Positions 43,983 to 52,734 of a DNA stretch of 64,000 nt are shown piece after piece. The position numbers were made by a program, and so were the translations under genes. Each line of letters starts with the position of its first letter. Position 1 is the first letter of the stretch. Source of the DNA: Novosphingobium sp. AAP83 (GTDB taxonomy: Bacteria > Pseudomonadota > Alphaproteobacteria > Sphingomonadales > Sphingomonadaceae); contig NZ_LJHY01000018.1 of NCBI RefSeq assembly GCF_001295795.1, positions 1 to 64,000 on the forward strand, read 5' to 3'. The notes under the pieces were generated by a model, which was not told where the DNA came from, ran no database searches, and saw nothing but the letters and a program-made list of their open reading frames with translations.

Positions 43983-46229
43983 CTAGATCAACCAGTCAGT
44001 ACCGTGGCTGTAAGCGACCATTACGCCAGCCGCGCCAAAGCCCGCGATGTCATCGCGACCATCATTGTCAAGATCGGCAAGTGCGCGGTGATAGACCGTG
44101 TCACTGGACCAGCCCTGCCGTGTACCAAAGTTTTCCAAATCCAGTTGTGCTGCGGAAAATCGGCCGTCAGCCTGTCCATAAGCGATGTATGTTCCGGCAC
44201 TGCCGAACCCGATGATATCATCAAAGCCATCACCATTCACATCGCCAACCTGACGCGGAAAAGCCTCCATGCTAGGCCAGCCTTGATCCTTGCCAAAATC
44301 CCTCAAAACCAGTTTGCCATCGGCAAAAGTTCCGTCCCCGCGCGATAGGGCGACAATGACGCCGTCATTGCCAAACCCGATGATGTCGTCAAAACCATCG
44401 CCGTTCACATCGCCGACCGTGCGATGAAACTGGCCGTCGCTTGTCCAGCCTTGGACAACACCGAAATTTGCCATGACAAGATTGGCGTTCCTGAACGTCC
44501 CGTCGCCATTGCCGAGCGAAACAATTACACCGGCATTGCCAAAGCCGATGATGTCTGCCTTGCCGTCACCGTTGATGTCGCCAACCGTGCGGGCAAACCT
44601 TGCCTGCGTCGTCCAGCCTTGGTTTGCGCCAAAATTCATCGCCGCCAGAACCGGTCCGGCAAAAGCGCCGTTCGCCCCGGCTAGGGAAACCAGCGTCCCG
44701 GCAACGCCAAAGCCGATTATATCGGCGCGACCATCACCGTTCACATCGGCCACCTCGCGGTGAAACTGGTTATCGCTGGCCCAACCCGCCGTCTGCCCGA
44801 AGTTGGCGATGACCAGATTGGCGGCCCCGAAGCGGCTGTTTGATGCGCCGAAAGACACCAGAACTCCGGCATGGCCAAAACCGACAATATCGTTGAAGCC
44901 ATCCCCGTTCACATCGGCAATATGGCGGGGGTAAAGATCCTGGCTCGTCCAGCCTCCGGCACCGGCTGCAAAGTTGGCCACCGCAATTCCTCCCGGATTG
45001 CCAAAGCGGGTTGGCACCAGGTCCTCGCCGAACCGCAGTTCCTCAATTCCGTTCAGGGTGGTAATGCCGCCGCCTGCCCAGCTAACTTCGGTTACGCCGT
45101 TGCCTTTGTCAGCCACATTTGCATTCTGGCGCAGCACCGAAAACACCGCGACGTCATAGCCATCGCCGCCAAACACCGCATTGGTGCCGGTTCCTGCACT
45201 TATGGTATCATCGCCCCCATCGCCATAGATAGTGTCATCACCCGCACCGCCGATCAGCGTATCGTTGCCAGTGCCGCCGCGCACGGTTCCGCGGATTGTT
45301 CCTCCCCGGCCGTCAAGAATATCATCGGCAGTGCCAAGTTCCAGATCTCCGTTGATCGTTCCCCGGTTGCGGATGATATCGCTACCACGCCCGGGACTGA
45401 CCAAGCCATTCACGACGCCATAGTTGATGACCTCTTGACGCGACGAGTTATCGACATCGGCCCGATTATCCGTTTCAACGATGGCACGGTTGCCGGTAAT
45501 CGTCCCGAAATTGGTGATGGTCAGATGGCTTGTCGGCGAGCTACCGGTCGAGAAAAACGTGATCGCCGTGCTAAAAGGGTCTGTGCCTGTGGCTTCGATC
45601 AAGCCGTTCACGCCATTGTAAATCGTGCCTGCCCCAAGTGCAGCCTCACTGATCGCGTAAGCAAGCTTGCCGGTTGCGATGATCTTGCCGCTATTCACGA
45701 TGGGTCCGCCATATGGCACGTAAAGGCCAAATGCCGTTTCGCCAGAAGCGCGGATGGTGCCATTGTTGGTTACCGCAGGCAGGCTATCCTTGTCAGTCAG
45801 GACGCCAAATGGTGCCGGGAAATAACCCCACCCTTCAAAACCGATAGCCTGCGCTTTAGAAGAGACGAGAAGGTCGCCATTATTGATAAAGGCCGGAAAC
45901 CATGAGTTTGCCCTTATCCCCCAGGCAAAACCTTTGGCATCAAAATAGGACCCTCTGGCCTCAATGCTCAGTATTCCGTCATTCCGGATAACCGACCCCC
46001 GCCACAAGCTGGCTGTATCTACAAAAATGATATGGATCGAAAAATAGTCGTCTACTGAATCCGTGACGTAAACTTTACCAAGGTTTGTGATGGATGGCGC
46101 GTTGTTGGTCCCGTCATCCGACCACGCCAGACTGATGAATCTGTTTCCGTCATATTCACGGGATGTGACGAAGTTGAAGACATCGCTCGCACCGATTGTA
46201 ATATCAGTCCTTGCAATAAACTGTGCCAT
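43983..46229 (-). CDS. large surface protein: beta-helix-like, RTX and six FG-GAP repeats
   Basis: A 748-residue protein without a classical signal peptide. The N-terminal part (about 1-290) has short repeated strand-turn units (NNGTIRASGETAFGLY, NSGKIIATGKLAYAI) like a right-handed beta-helix. RTX nonapeptides (about 300-350, GGTGNDTLIGGAGDDTIYGDGG) bind calcium and usually mark type I secreted proteins. The last 335 residues are six repeats of about 57 residues, each with DVNGDGxxDIIGFG (FG-GAP/VCBS, calcium-binding). The same module ends the 862- and 970-residue proteins. It is divergent from the 862-residue gene. Function is inferred as an extracellular scaffold or adhesin. Confidence 0.8.
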   Translation of the reverse strand: MAQFIARTDITIGASDVFNFVTSREYDGNRFISLAWSDDGTNNAPSITNLGKVYVTDSVDDYFSIHIIFVDTASLWRGSVIRNDGILSIEARGSYFDAKGFAWGIRANSWFPAFINNGDLLVSSKAQAIGFEGWGYFPAPFGVLTDKDSLPAVTNNGTIRASGETAFGLYVPYGGPIVNSGKIIATGKLAYAISEAALGAGTIYNGVNGLIEATGTDPFSTAITFFSTGSSPTSHLTITNFGTITGNRAIVETDNRADVDNSSRQEVINYGVVNGLVSPGRGSDIIRNRGTINGDLELGTADDILDGRGGTIRGTVRGGTGNDTLIGGAGDDTIYGDGGDDTISAGTGTNAVFGGDGYDVAVFSVLRQNANVADKGNGVTEVSWAGGGITTLNGIEELRFGEDLVPTRFGNPGGIAVANFAAGAGGWTSQDLYPRHIADVNGDGFNDIVGFGHAGVLVSFGASNSRFGAANLVIANFGQTAGWASDNQFHREVADVNGDGRADIIGFGVAGTLVSLAGANGAFAGPVLAAMNFGANQGWTTQARFARTVGDINGDGKADIIGFGNAGVIVSLGNGDGTFRNANLVMANFGVVQGWTSDGQFHRTVGDVNGDGFDDIIGFGNDGVIVALSRGDGTFADGKLVLRDFGKDQGWPSMEAFPRQVGDVNGDGFDDIIGFGSAGTYIAYGQADGRFSAAQLDLENFGTRQGWSSDTVYHRALADLDNDGRDDIAGFGAAGVMVAYSHGTDWLI
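43986..44990 (-). repeat. six-unit FG-GAP module of the 748-residue protein
   Basis: Six tandem units of about 171 bases, each encoding GW-S-x-x-F-x-R, then a DxNGDGxxDI(I/V)GFG calcium loop and an (A/F)-N-F-G spacer. Units end in order PR, HRE, AR, HR, PR, HR after the aromatic residue, the same order as in the other two module copies. Confidence 0.85.
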
Positions 46230-46739
46230 GTTCGCTCACAAATAGGAAGACCTGACCGCTTTTACAGGTTCGACATCACGGATTTGTTATAGCTTACCGA
46301 GTTGGCGCAACAGCCACAACATCGGCGATAGATTTCCTGCGAAAAAGGTTCGGGTTTGGCAAATCAAACTTGCCCGGCCCAAACCTCCCCGCTGCACTGC
46401 TTTGGGTAGAGGGTAAAACTTTTCGTTTTAGCTGGACCATCCGGTAACTGCGGCCCTCGCGGCCTTGGCTTCGGCGACGGCTATGGGCAGCGCACTGCCA
46501 CTGCCACTGCCACTGCCCAATCTGATTAATTGAAATTATACGAATAATTATATTAATATCGCTAACTTTAATCATAATTTTTCGAAAAAATCCGACCTCC
46601 TCCCTGATTTCATCTCATTTTTTTACCGATCCGTCGCATTTATCATAATTGATTTTATGATAAATTTGGTGATAAGAGCCGCGTGCCTCGGCGGGCCTTT
46701 CCTCCACCGCCATCATCAAATTGCGCGAGTTTTTCGGTT
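46230..46739. other. divergent promoter region between two repeat-protein genes
   Basis: A 510-base region between the start codons of the 748- and 862-residue proteins. Its right part (about 46530-46680) is very AT-rich and probably carries promoters. It also contains four tandem copies of CACTGC at 46493-46516. A short open stretch reading ALPLPLPLPNLIN runs over this repeat but has no start signal. No gene is called. Confidence 0.5.
46493..46516. repeat. hexanucleotide microsatellite (CACTGC)4
   Basis: Four perfect tandem copies of CACTGC in the shared upstream region of two large surface-protein genes. Slippage could change spacing to a promoter element. It is not within a confirmed reading frame. 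Confidence 0.6.
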
Positions 46740-49328
46740 ATGTTTGTTGTGTTTGAGCCCAATGGAACTGATTTTCTGGCCAATTCCGAGGTTGCTGGCA
46801 GCCAGTATGAGCCAAAGGCCGTCGGGCTTAGCAACGGAAACATCGTGATAAGCTGGATTGATTTCAGCGGAACACTGGAAGATTTCAGTCTCAGCAGTGT
46901 AAAAGCACGGGTTTTTGATAGTGTCGGCACGCCGATCGGCGGCGAGTTTCTGGTCAATACAAACACCGATTCCCATCAATTTATGCCGACAATTACCGCA
47001 TTGTCCAATGGCGGTTTCGTCATCAGTTGGACGGATTTTAGCGGCACTTTGGAAGACCTGACAGGTTCCAGCATCAAAGCGCAGATTTATGATGCAGCAG
47101 GCAGCCGGGTCGGCACCGAGTTTCGCGTAAACAGTGAAACAACCGGCGACCAGTCCGCGCCGACCATCACAGGCCTCACAGGTGGCGGCTTCGTGGTAAG
47201 CTGGCAGGACGCCAGCGCAACTTTGGGCGATGCCAGCGGCACCAGCATCAAAGCGCAAATCTACAGCGCCGCCGGAAGCCGTGTCGGCTCCGAATTCCTT
47301 GTCAACACCACGGTAACCGATGACCAACTGGACCCGGTTATCACCGGGCTTGCCAACGGTGGCTTCGTCATCAGTTGGAAAGACGCCAGCGCTACTTTGG
47401 GCGACGCCAGCGGCGCAAGCATCAAAGCGCAGCTTTACGGTAGTGGCGGCAACCGGATCGGCGGCGAATTGCTGGTGAACAGCCAAATCACCGGTAACCA
47501 GTCGGACCCGGTGATCACAAGCCTTGCCAACGGCGGCTTTGTGATCAGTTGGACAGACGACACCGGCGCTCCGGCTGATGCCAGCGGCTCCAGCATCAAG
47601 GCACAGATCTACAGTGCTGCCGGCGCGCGCGTTGGCGCAGAATTGCTGATCAATACCGAGCTCGCCGGAAACCAGACCAGCCCGGCCATCACCGGCCTTT
47701 CTAACGCCGGTTTTGTGGTCACGTGGACAGATGCCAGCGGAACTCTGGGTGACGCCAGCGGCACCAGCATCAAGATGCAGATCTATAATCCCGATGGAAC
47801 CCTGATCGGCAACGAAGTGCTGGTCAATGGCGAAACCGCCAATGCCCAAGCCTACCCGACCGTTGCTGCAACGGCTGACGGCGGCTTTGTTGTAAGCTGG
47901 CAGGACGCCAGCAGCACCCTGGGGGATACCAGCGGTACAAGCATCAAAGCACGCATGTATCAGGCCAATACCGATGTCAGTCCGCCGGTGATCACATCAC
48001 TGGGTGGCGGCGCGGTTGTCGGTACCGCGATCAACGAAAACAACGCAGCGGTCGTCACGGTCACAGCGACCAGCACCAACGCGAATACCACCTTGACCTA
48101 CTCGATCACTGGCGGCGCTGATTCTGCGTTGTTTTCCATAAATGCCACCACCGGCGCGCTCGCCTTCAAGACGGCACCCAATTTTGAAGCGCCAGCCGAC
48201 GCGGGCCTCAACAATGTCTATGATGTGACCGTGGGGGTGTTCGATGGCAACTTCACCACATCACAGGCTATCGCGGTAAGCGTCAACGATGTGCCCGAAG
48301 GCCCGTTCCGATTTGCCCAGCCGCGCGCGCCGATTATTACAAATTTCAATCCGGCCAGCGGTTGGAGCAGCCAGAACCAATACCCGCGTTACGCCGCAGA
48401 CGTGAACGGCGACGGTTATGGGGATATCATCGGCTTCGGCTTTTCCGGGGTTTTGGTATCTTACAATTCCGGCCAGAATACATATGCCAATGCCGCGCTG
48501 ATTTCGTCCAACTTCGGCCAGACTGCGGGTTGGACAAGCAACAACCGGTTCCCCCGCGAAGTGGTCGATCTCAACAATGACGGCCGCGCCGATCTGATCG
48601 GTTTCGGTCAGGCCGGAGCCTGGGTGTCCTTGGCCAGAGCGGACGGCACGTTCACCAATCCGGCAATCGGCATCGCTAACTTTGGCGTAGACCAGGGCTG
48701 GGCCAGCCAAGATGGATTTGCCCGTGCGTTGGGTGACGTCAATGGCGATGGCTTTTCAGACATTATCGGCTTCGGCGCTGCTGGCACACTGGTCTCGCTC
48801 GGCAACGGAGACGGAACGTTTCAGGCGGCAAAAACAGCGGTTGCCAACTTCGGCGTGGCCCAGGGCTGGAACAGCGACAACACCTACCACCGCGAACTGG
48901 CCGATGTGAACGGGGATGGCAAAGATGACATCATCGGCTTCGGCATTGCCGGGACGTGGGTCGCCACCGCCGACGTCGACGGCCTGTTTTCGCCGGCCCA
49001 GCTTGTCCTCAACGACTTTGGCGCAAATCAGGGATGGTCAAACAATGACAGCTTCCCGCGCCTTGTGGCAGACGTGAATGGCGATAGCTTTGATGACATC
49101 ATCGGGTTCGGCATCGCCGGAACCTTGGTTAGCTATGCCAAGGTCGACGGCACATTCACCGCTGCGCGTCTGGAGGCCCTGAACTTTGGCGCAAACCAGG
49201 GCTGGGCCAGCGACAACATCTATCACCGCGCCATTGCCGATATGAATAGCGACGGATACGCCGATGTTATCGGCTTCGGCACCGCAGGCGTCCTCGTCGG
49301 GCTCAACGACGGCACGATTATGCTGTAA
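46740..49328 (+). CDS. large surface protein: seven-repeat propeller, cadherin-like domain, six FG-GAP repeats
   Basis: An 862-residue protein. The first 410 residues hold seven repeats of about 58 residues, each with a core like GGFVISWTDASGTLGD-(A/L)SG-SIKAQIY and ending (F/L)LVN; seven such units suggest a seven-bladed beta-propeller. A cadherin-like domain follows (about 415-520, INENNAAVVTVTATSTNANT to VDGNF-type strands ending AVSVNDVPEG). The last 335 residues are six FG-GAP units (AADVNGDGYGDIIGFG and so on). There is no classical signal peptide. The ATG at 46740 is used; a GTG at 46683 with AAGAG upstream is a possible alternative. The C-terminal module links it to the 748- and 970-residue proteins. 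Confidence 0.8.
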   Translation: MFVVFEPNGTDFLANSEVAGSQYEPKAVGLSNGNIVISWIDFSGTLEDFSLSSVKARVFDSVGTPIGGEFLVNTNTDSHQFMPTITALSNGGFVISWTDFSGTLEDLTGSSIKAQIYDAAGSRVGTEFRVNSETTGDQSAPTITGLTGGGFVVSWQDASATLGDASGTSIKAQIYSAAGSRVGSEFLVNTTVTDDQLDPVITGLANGGFVISWKDASATLGDASGASIKAQLYGSGGNRIGGELLVNSQITGNQSDPVITSLANGGFVISWTDDTGAPADASGSSIKAQIYSAAGARVGAELLINTELAGNQTSPAITGLSNAGFVVTWTDASGTLGDASGTSIKMQIYNPDGTLIGNEVLVNGETANAQAYPTVAATADGGFVVSWQDASSTLGDTSGTSIKARMYQANTDVSPPVITSLGGGAVVGTAINENNAAVVTVTATSTNANTTLTYSITGGADSALFSINATTGALAFKTAPNFEAPADAGLNNVYDVTVGVFDGNFTTSQAIAVSVNDVPEGPFRFAQPRAPIITNFNPASGWSSQNQYPRYAADVNGDGYGDIIGFGFSGVLVSYNSGQNTYANAALISSNFGQTAGWTSNNRFPREVVDLNNDGRADLIGFGQAGAWVSLARADGTFTNPAIGIANFGVDQGWASQDGFARALGDVNGDGFSDIIGFGAAGTLVSLGNGDGTFQAAKTAVANFGVAQGWNSDNTYHRELADVNGDGKDDIIGFGIAGTWVATADVDGLFSPAQLVLNDFGANQGWSNNDSFPRLVADVNGDSFDDIIGFGIAGTLVSYAKVDGTFTAARLEALNFGANQGWASDNIYHRAIADMNSDGYADVIGFGTAGVLVGLNDGTIML
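46770..47962 (+). repeat. seven tandem repeats of the predicted propeller
   Basis: Seven units of about 171 bases encoding (F/L)LVN-x6-Q-x2-P-x-ITGL-(A/S)NGGFV-(I/V)SW-(T/Q)DASGTLGD-ASG-SIKAQIY. The first and last units are the most divergent, as expected for an array in which inner units are copied. Confidence 0.85.
48328..49325 (+). repeat. six-unit FG-GAP module of the 862-residue protein
   Basis: Six tandem units of about 171 bases. Aromatic-R signatures in order are YPR, FPRE, FAR, YHRE, FPR, YHR, with DxNxDGxxD(I/L/V)IGFG loops. Unit 5 has NGDSFDD, a variant loop. Confidence 0.85.
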
Positions 49329-49673
49329 AGCGGCCAGTCTGTAACCGAGCGGGGCGGGTGATTTAACGCCGCCTCACCTCGCGGTATGGTCACACAGCGC
49401 AAGCCAAATCCCGGCCACAAATGCGCAGAAAATGGTTTGCACCCCGGCGGCATCAGTCCGCTGGGGGCGATTCGTGACGGGTTGACGAACCGGCGCGATG
49501 CTCAGAACGGGGCAAAACACATTCCCCCACCACCGCTGCAAGCGCCCAAGTTACCGTATCTTCAGGCGCGTTGGCCAGAACAATGATTTGCCCCAACTTG
49601 CGCCAACTTGCGTGTTAGCGTAGCGCGACTTGAAACCTATATTCAACTGGCCAAGGTTCATTTAAACAAGCGT
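49329..49673. other. spacer before the kpsE-like gene
   Basis: No gene is seen in these 345 bases. They contain a small tandem repeat CAACTTGCG/CAACTTGCG near 49592-49611. The promoter of the kpsE-kpsM-kpsT operon should lie here. No clear promoter boxes were recognised. Confidence 0.45.
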
Positions 49674-50837
49674 ATGAACGTCGAACAATCCTTCCCTTTC
49701 GAAGCTGAAGTCACGGCTAAACGCTCCACGTTTGCTGACTGGTTTGTAAAGCGGCGCTGGTTCATGCTGGGCGTTGTTGTTCCAACGCTGATCGCGGTGC
49801 TGTATTACGGATTTATTGCATCGGATGTGTACATTTCAGAATCGCGGTTTGTGATAAAAAGCCCTGACCAAAAGCGCTCGCAAACCTCGACCCTGGCCAA
49901 CCTTATCCAGACAACCGGCCTGTCTGCCGGACAAGAGCAGACCAACGAAGTCTTGGGGTTTGTCCGCTCGCGCGATGCCCTGAAATCGCTGGAAAAAGAC
50001 GTTGGCATTCGTGATCAGTTTGCCAATAGCGGCGCGGACTTCCTGTCCCGCTTTCCGGGGCCGCTCAGCCAGAACACATTTGAAGACCTGTTCCGGTACT
50101 ATGGCAACATGGTCGACGCCCGCCTCGATAGCGACACGGGCCTTGCCGTCATCAAAGTCAAAGCCTTCAGCGCGCAAGACGCTTACGCGATCAATGCAAA
50201 GCTCCTGAATCTGAGCGAAGGACTGGTAAACCGCCTGAATTCCCGCGCGCAGAACAACGGCATCGCCGAGGCACAAAAGCAGGTCGATCTTGCCACGATC
50301 AAGGCGAAAGAGACGCGGGTGGCGCTGGCGCAATACCGCAACGCCCAATCGCTGATCGATCCGGAGCGCCAGGCCGTAGGCGTGCTCGAAATTTCCAGCG
50401 GCCTTGTGGCGCAACGCGCCGCACTCCAGGCCCAGCTCGAACAGATGCAGCGGGTAACGCCCGGCAATCCCTCGCTCCCGGCCCTACAAAACCGCATCGC
50501 CTCGATCTCCAATCAGATCGCCTTGCAGGATGGCCGCGTGGTGGGATCAAACAGCGGGATTGCCTCCAAGCTTGGCGGGTATGAGAATTTGGTCGTCGAA
50601 CAAGAGTTTGCGACCCAGCGCCTCAATGCCGCCAACACCGCTCTGGCCCAAGCCAGCGCCGAAGCTGTCCGCCAGCAGTTCTATCTTGAGCGCGTGGTTG
50701 ACCCCAATGTGCCCGACATGCCGCTATTGCCCCGCCGCTTTTTCAATATCCTGATCGTTGCCGCTGTCGCATTGTGCCTCTATTTCATCGCATGGATGTT
50801 TGTAGTGGGCATTCTTGAACACGCATCGGACGATTAA
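49674..50837 (+). CDS. kpsE: capsule polysaccharide export inner-membrane protein, KpsE/BexC family
   Basis: A 387-residue polysaccharide co-polymerase. A cytoplasmic N terminus leads to TM1 (about 30-49, FMLGVVVPTLIAVLYYGFIA). A long periplasmic part with ASDVYISESRFVIKSPD and coiled-coil stretches (about 180-350, including PGNPSLPALQNRIASISNQIA) follows, then a C-terminal TM (about 358-380) and a short acidic tail. PNVPDMPLLPRRFFNI just before the last TM is a family signature. It should link the ABC transporter to the outer-membrane export protein. The ATG at 49674 is used; the frame open from 49608 is less likely. The kpsM gene starts two bases after its stop. Confidence 0.9.
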   Translation: MNVEQSFPFEAEVTAKRSTFADWFVKRRWFMLGVVVPTLIAVLYYGFIASDVYISESRFVIKSPDQKRSQTSTLANLIQTTGLSAGQEQTNEVLGFVRSRDALKSLEKDVGIRDQFANSGADFLSRFPGPLSQNTFEDLFRYYGNMVDARLDSDTGLAVIKVKAFSAQDAYAINAKLLNLSEGLVNRLNSRAQNNGIAEAQKQVDLATIKAKETRVALAQYRNAQSLIDPERQAVGVLEISSGLVAQRAALQAQLEQMQRVTPGNPSLPALQNRIASISNQIALQDGRVVGSNSGIASKLGGYENLVVEQEFATQRLNAANTALAQASAEAVRQQFYLERVVDPNVPDMPLLPRRFFNILIVAAVALCLYFIAWMFVVGILEHASDD

Positions 50838-50839
50838 GC

Positions 50840-51637
50840 ATGGCCGGGGCCGGTTGGGTGAAAATGCGTAGCGCGTGGTCCGTTCAGGTCCGCGTGATCC
50901 ACGCGCTCGTCATCCGCGAATTGACCACGCGTTTCGGGCGTGAAAACATCGGCTTTCTGTGGGTCATGGTTGAGCCGCTGCTGTTCGCAGTATTGGTCGG
51001 TGTTCTCTGGCGCCTGACAAAGGGGCCCGAGGAACACGGGATCAGTGTGATCGCCTTTGTGGCCACCGGCTATATTCCTATCACGCTGTTCCGACACTGC
51101 GTGCAGCGAAGTGTCATTGTGTTCACCGCTAACAGCAGCCTGCTCTATCACCGGCAGATCAAGATCATGGATTTCATCTTCGCGAGATTCGTCATCGAAT
51201 TTCTGGGATGCATGATGGCCTATCTCCTGATCGCGATTGCTTTGATGGCTGTGGATGAATTCCCGGTTCCGACAGACATCGGATTGTTCATAGCCGGATG
51301 GGCGCTTTATGGTTTGTTCTGCTTTTCCATTTGCCTTGTCATCAGCCCCCTGTCCGAAATCTCGGAGGTCATGGAAAAGTTCATTCCGGTGACCACGTAC
51401 ATCATGATTCCGTTTTCGGGCTCGTTCACCATGGCATCCTGGCTCACACCCGACTTGCGCGAATATCTGCTGCTTTCTCCGTTTGTGAGCGCCATGGAGA
51501 TGATGCGCAAAGGCATCTGGGGTGAAGATGTTACCGCTTATTACAACATCTGGAATCCGCTTGGCTGTTCGGTGGTTCTCATTCTGGTGGGCCTTACCTT
51601 GTGCCGCAAAGTGCGCCGGACTTTGGCTGTCGAATGA
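50840..51637 (+). CDS. kpsM: polysaccharide ABC transporter permease, KpsM/Wzm family
   Basis: A 265-residue ABC-2 type permease with an amphipathic N terminus (VIHALVIRELTTRFGRENIGFLW, the usual KpsM/BexB start) and six predicted TM helices (about 34-54, 66-83, 113-137, 150-172, 180-200, 235-253). The ...PEEHGISVIAFVATGYIPITLFRH segment is typical of the family. With KpsT it exports a lipid-linked polysaccharide across the inner membrane. Its last codons overlap the kpsT start (ATGA). Confidence 0.93.
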   Translation: MAGAGWVKMRSAWSVQVRVIHALVIRELTTRFGRENIGFLWVMVEPLLFAVLVGVLWRLTKGPEEHGISVIAFVATGYIPITLFRHCVQRSVIVFTANSSLLYHRQIKIMDFIFARFVIEFLGCMMAYLLIAIALMAVDEFPVPTDIGLFIAGWALYGLFCFSICLVISPLSEISEVMEKFIPVTTYIMIPFSGSFTMASWLTPDLREYLLLSPFVSAMEMMRKGIWGEDVTAYYNIWNPLGCSVVLILVGLTLCRKVRRTLAVE

Positions 51638-52281
51638 TCATCTGCAAGAATATCTCGAAAGAGTATAAACACAGCGCAGGCCGCAAACAGGTTCTCAAAG
51701 ACGTGAATCTGGTGGTCAAGCCGGGTGAGCGTGTGGCCTTGCTCGGGCGCAATGGCGCTGGCAAATCCACGCTGATCAAACTGATAGGCGGGGTGGAAAT
51801 GCCCACGTCGGGCACCGTCAGCCATCATATGTCGGTATCATGGCCGCTGGGTTTTGCCGGCGGGTTCCAGGGTAGCCTGACAGGCTACGATAATGCCCGC
51901 TTCATCGCCCGCATCTACAGCCGTGACTATGCCGATGTCCGCGCCTTCGTCGAAGATTTCACCGAATTGGGCAGCCAGTTGCGGATGCCGGTCAAGACCT
52001 ATTCCTCGGGCATGCGCGCACGCCTCGCGTTTGCGCTATCGCTGGCCATCGAATTCGATTGCTACCTGATTGACGAGATCATTCTGGTCGGCGACCAGAA
52101 CTTCCATCGCAAATGCCACTACGAACTCTTTGAAAAGCGCGCCGATCGCGCCTTGATCCTCGCCTCGCATGACACGTCGACCATAAGCCAAATTTGCAAT
52201 CGCGCACTCTTACTCGACCGTGGTCACGCAACAGAATTTGACAATGTGGACATCGCAATTGATACCTATTGCAATCTTTAA
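51634..52281 (+). CDS. kpsT: polysaccharide ABC transporter ATPase, KpsT family
   Basis: A 215-residue ATP-binding subunit. Walker A is LLGRNGAGKST with Lys44, the signature is YSSGMRARLAFALSLA (a family variant of LSGGQ), Walker B is CYLIDEIILVGD, and the switch His is in LASHDTS. No C-terminal carbohydrate-binding extension is present, so this is KpsT rather than the Wzt type that recognises a capped O-antigen. The ATG at 51634 overlaps the kpsM stop. It ends the kpsE-kpsM-kpsT set. Confidence 0.94.
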   Translation: MIICKNISKEYKHSAGRKQVLKDVNLVVKPGERVALLGRNGAGKSTLIKLIGGVEMPTSGTVSHHMSVSWPLGFAGGFQGSLTGYDNARFIARIYSRDYADVRAFVEDFTELGSQLRMPVKTYSSGMRARLAFALSLAIEFDCYLIDEIILVGDQNFHRKCHYELFEKRADRALILASHDTSTISQICNRALLLDRGHATEFDNVDIAIDTYCNL

Positions 52282-52734
52282 GAGTCTTTATCCGATCAAA
52301 AATGAGCGTCGTTCAAATGCTTTAAAACACATCTGCTAAAGCAATCTCTGAGCTTAAGATTAGACTCCGAGCAGATTGCGTCCTATGAACTGATGAAGTG
52401 AACACCCCCGATCCGCATATACTGCATCGACAAAACGGGACTAACAGGCGTTAGCAAACCGCCCACGAGGCCACAAATAGCACACTTCATCGAACTCGAA
52501 GCATATCTCGAAATTTTGGTCGTCATGCCTGCCCTGAAGGAAAACCATGACCCGATAGGATACTCAAGCCAACATACATGCTGAATAAATACCTTACATC
52601 AACGAGATATGCTCGCACCACTAAGACTCGATGGCCAAAAATTTACAGAGAATATACATTTCTTCTCAAAAACACATTCATTAGAACTTGAAGCTTCTGT
52701 CCATCACAAAATTCAAAATTTTACTATCCCCATG
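52282..52734. other. AT-rich spacer without a gene
   Basis: The 453 bases between kpsT and the convergent glycosyltransferase hold no gene on either strand. The stretch is distinctly AT-rich compared with its neighbours. No clear terminator hairpin was found. It may be a recombination junction. Confidence 0.5.

Noticed and set aside
44871..45905. 344-codon frame opposite the 748-residue repeat protein
   Set aside because: It follows from the periodic composition of the RTX and FG-GAP coding sequence on the other strand.
46440..46530. Short frame reading ALPLPLPLPNLIN
   Set aside because: Produced by the CACTGC repeat; no ribosome-binding site or proper start, and stops close upstream.
46716..47849. 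377-codon minus-strand frame with apparent repeats
   Set aside because: Its repeats are the reverse complement of the seven-unit propeller array in the plus-strand gene.
43986..49325. Regular repeats of about 171 bases as a possible CRISPR or satellite
   Set aside because: The unit length, reading-frame continuity and Ca-loop protein motifs show protein repeats; there is no short conserved repeat with unique spacers and no cas gene.
51634..52281. Missing LSGGQ in the KpsT ATPase as a sign of decay
   Set aside because: YSSGM is the normal signature variant in KpsT/Wzt-type ATPases and the other motifs are intact.
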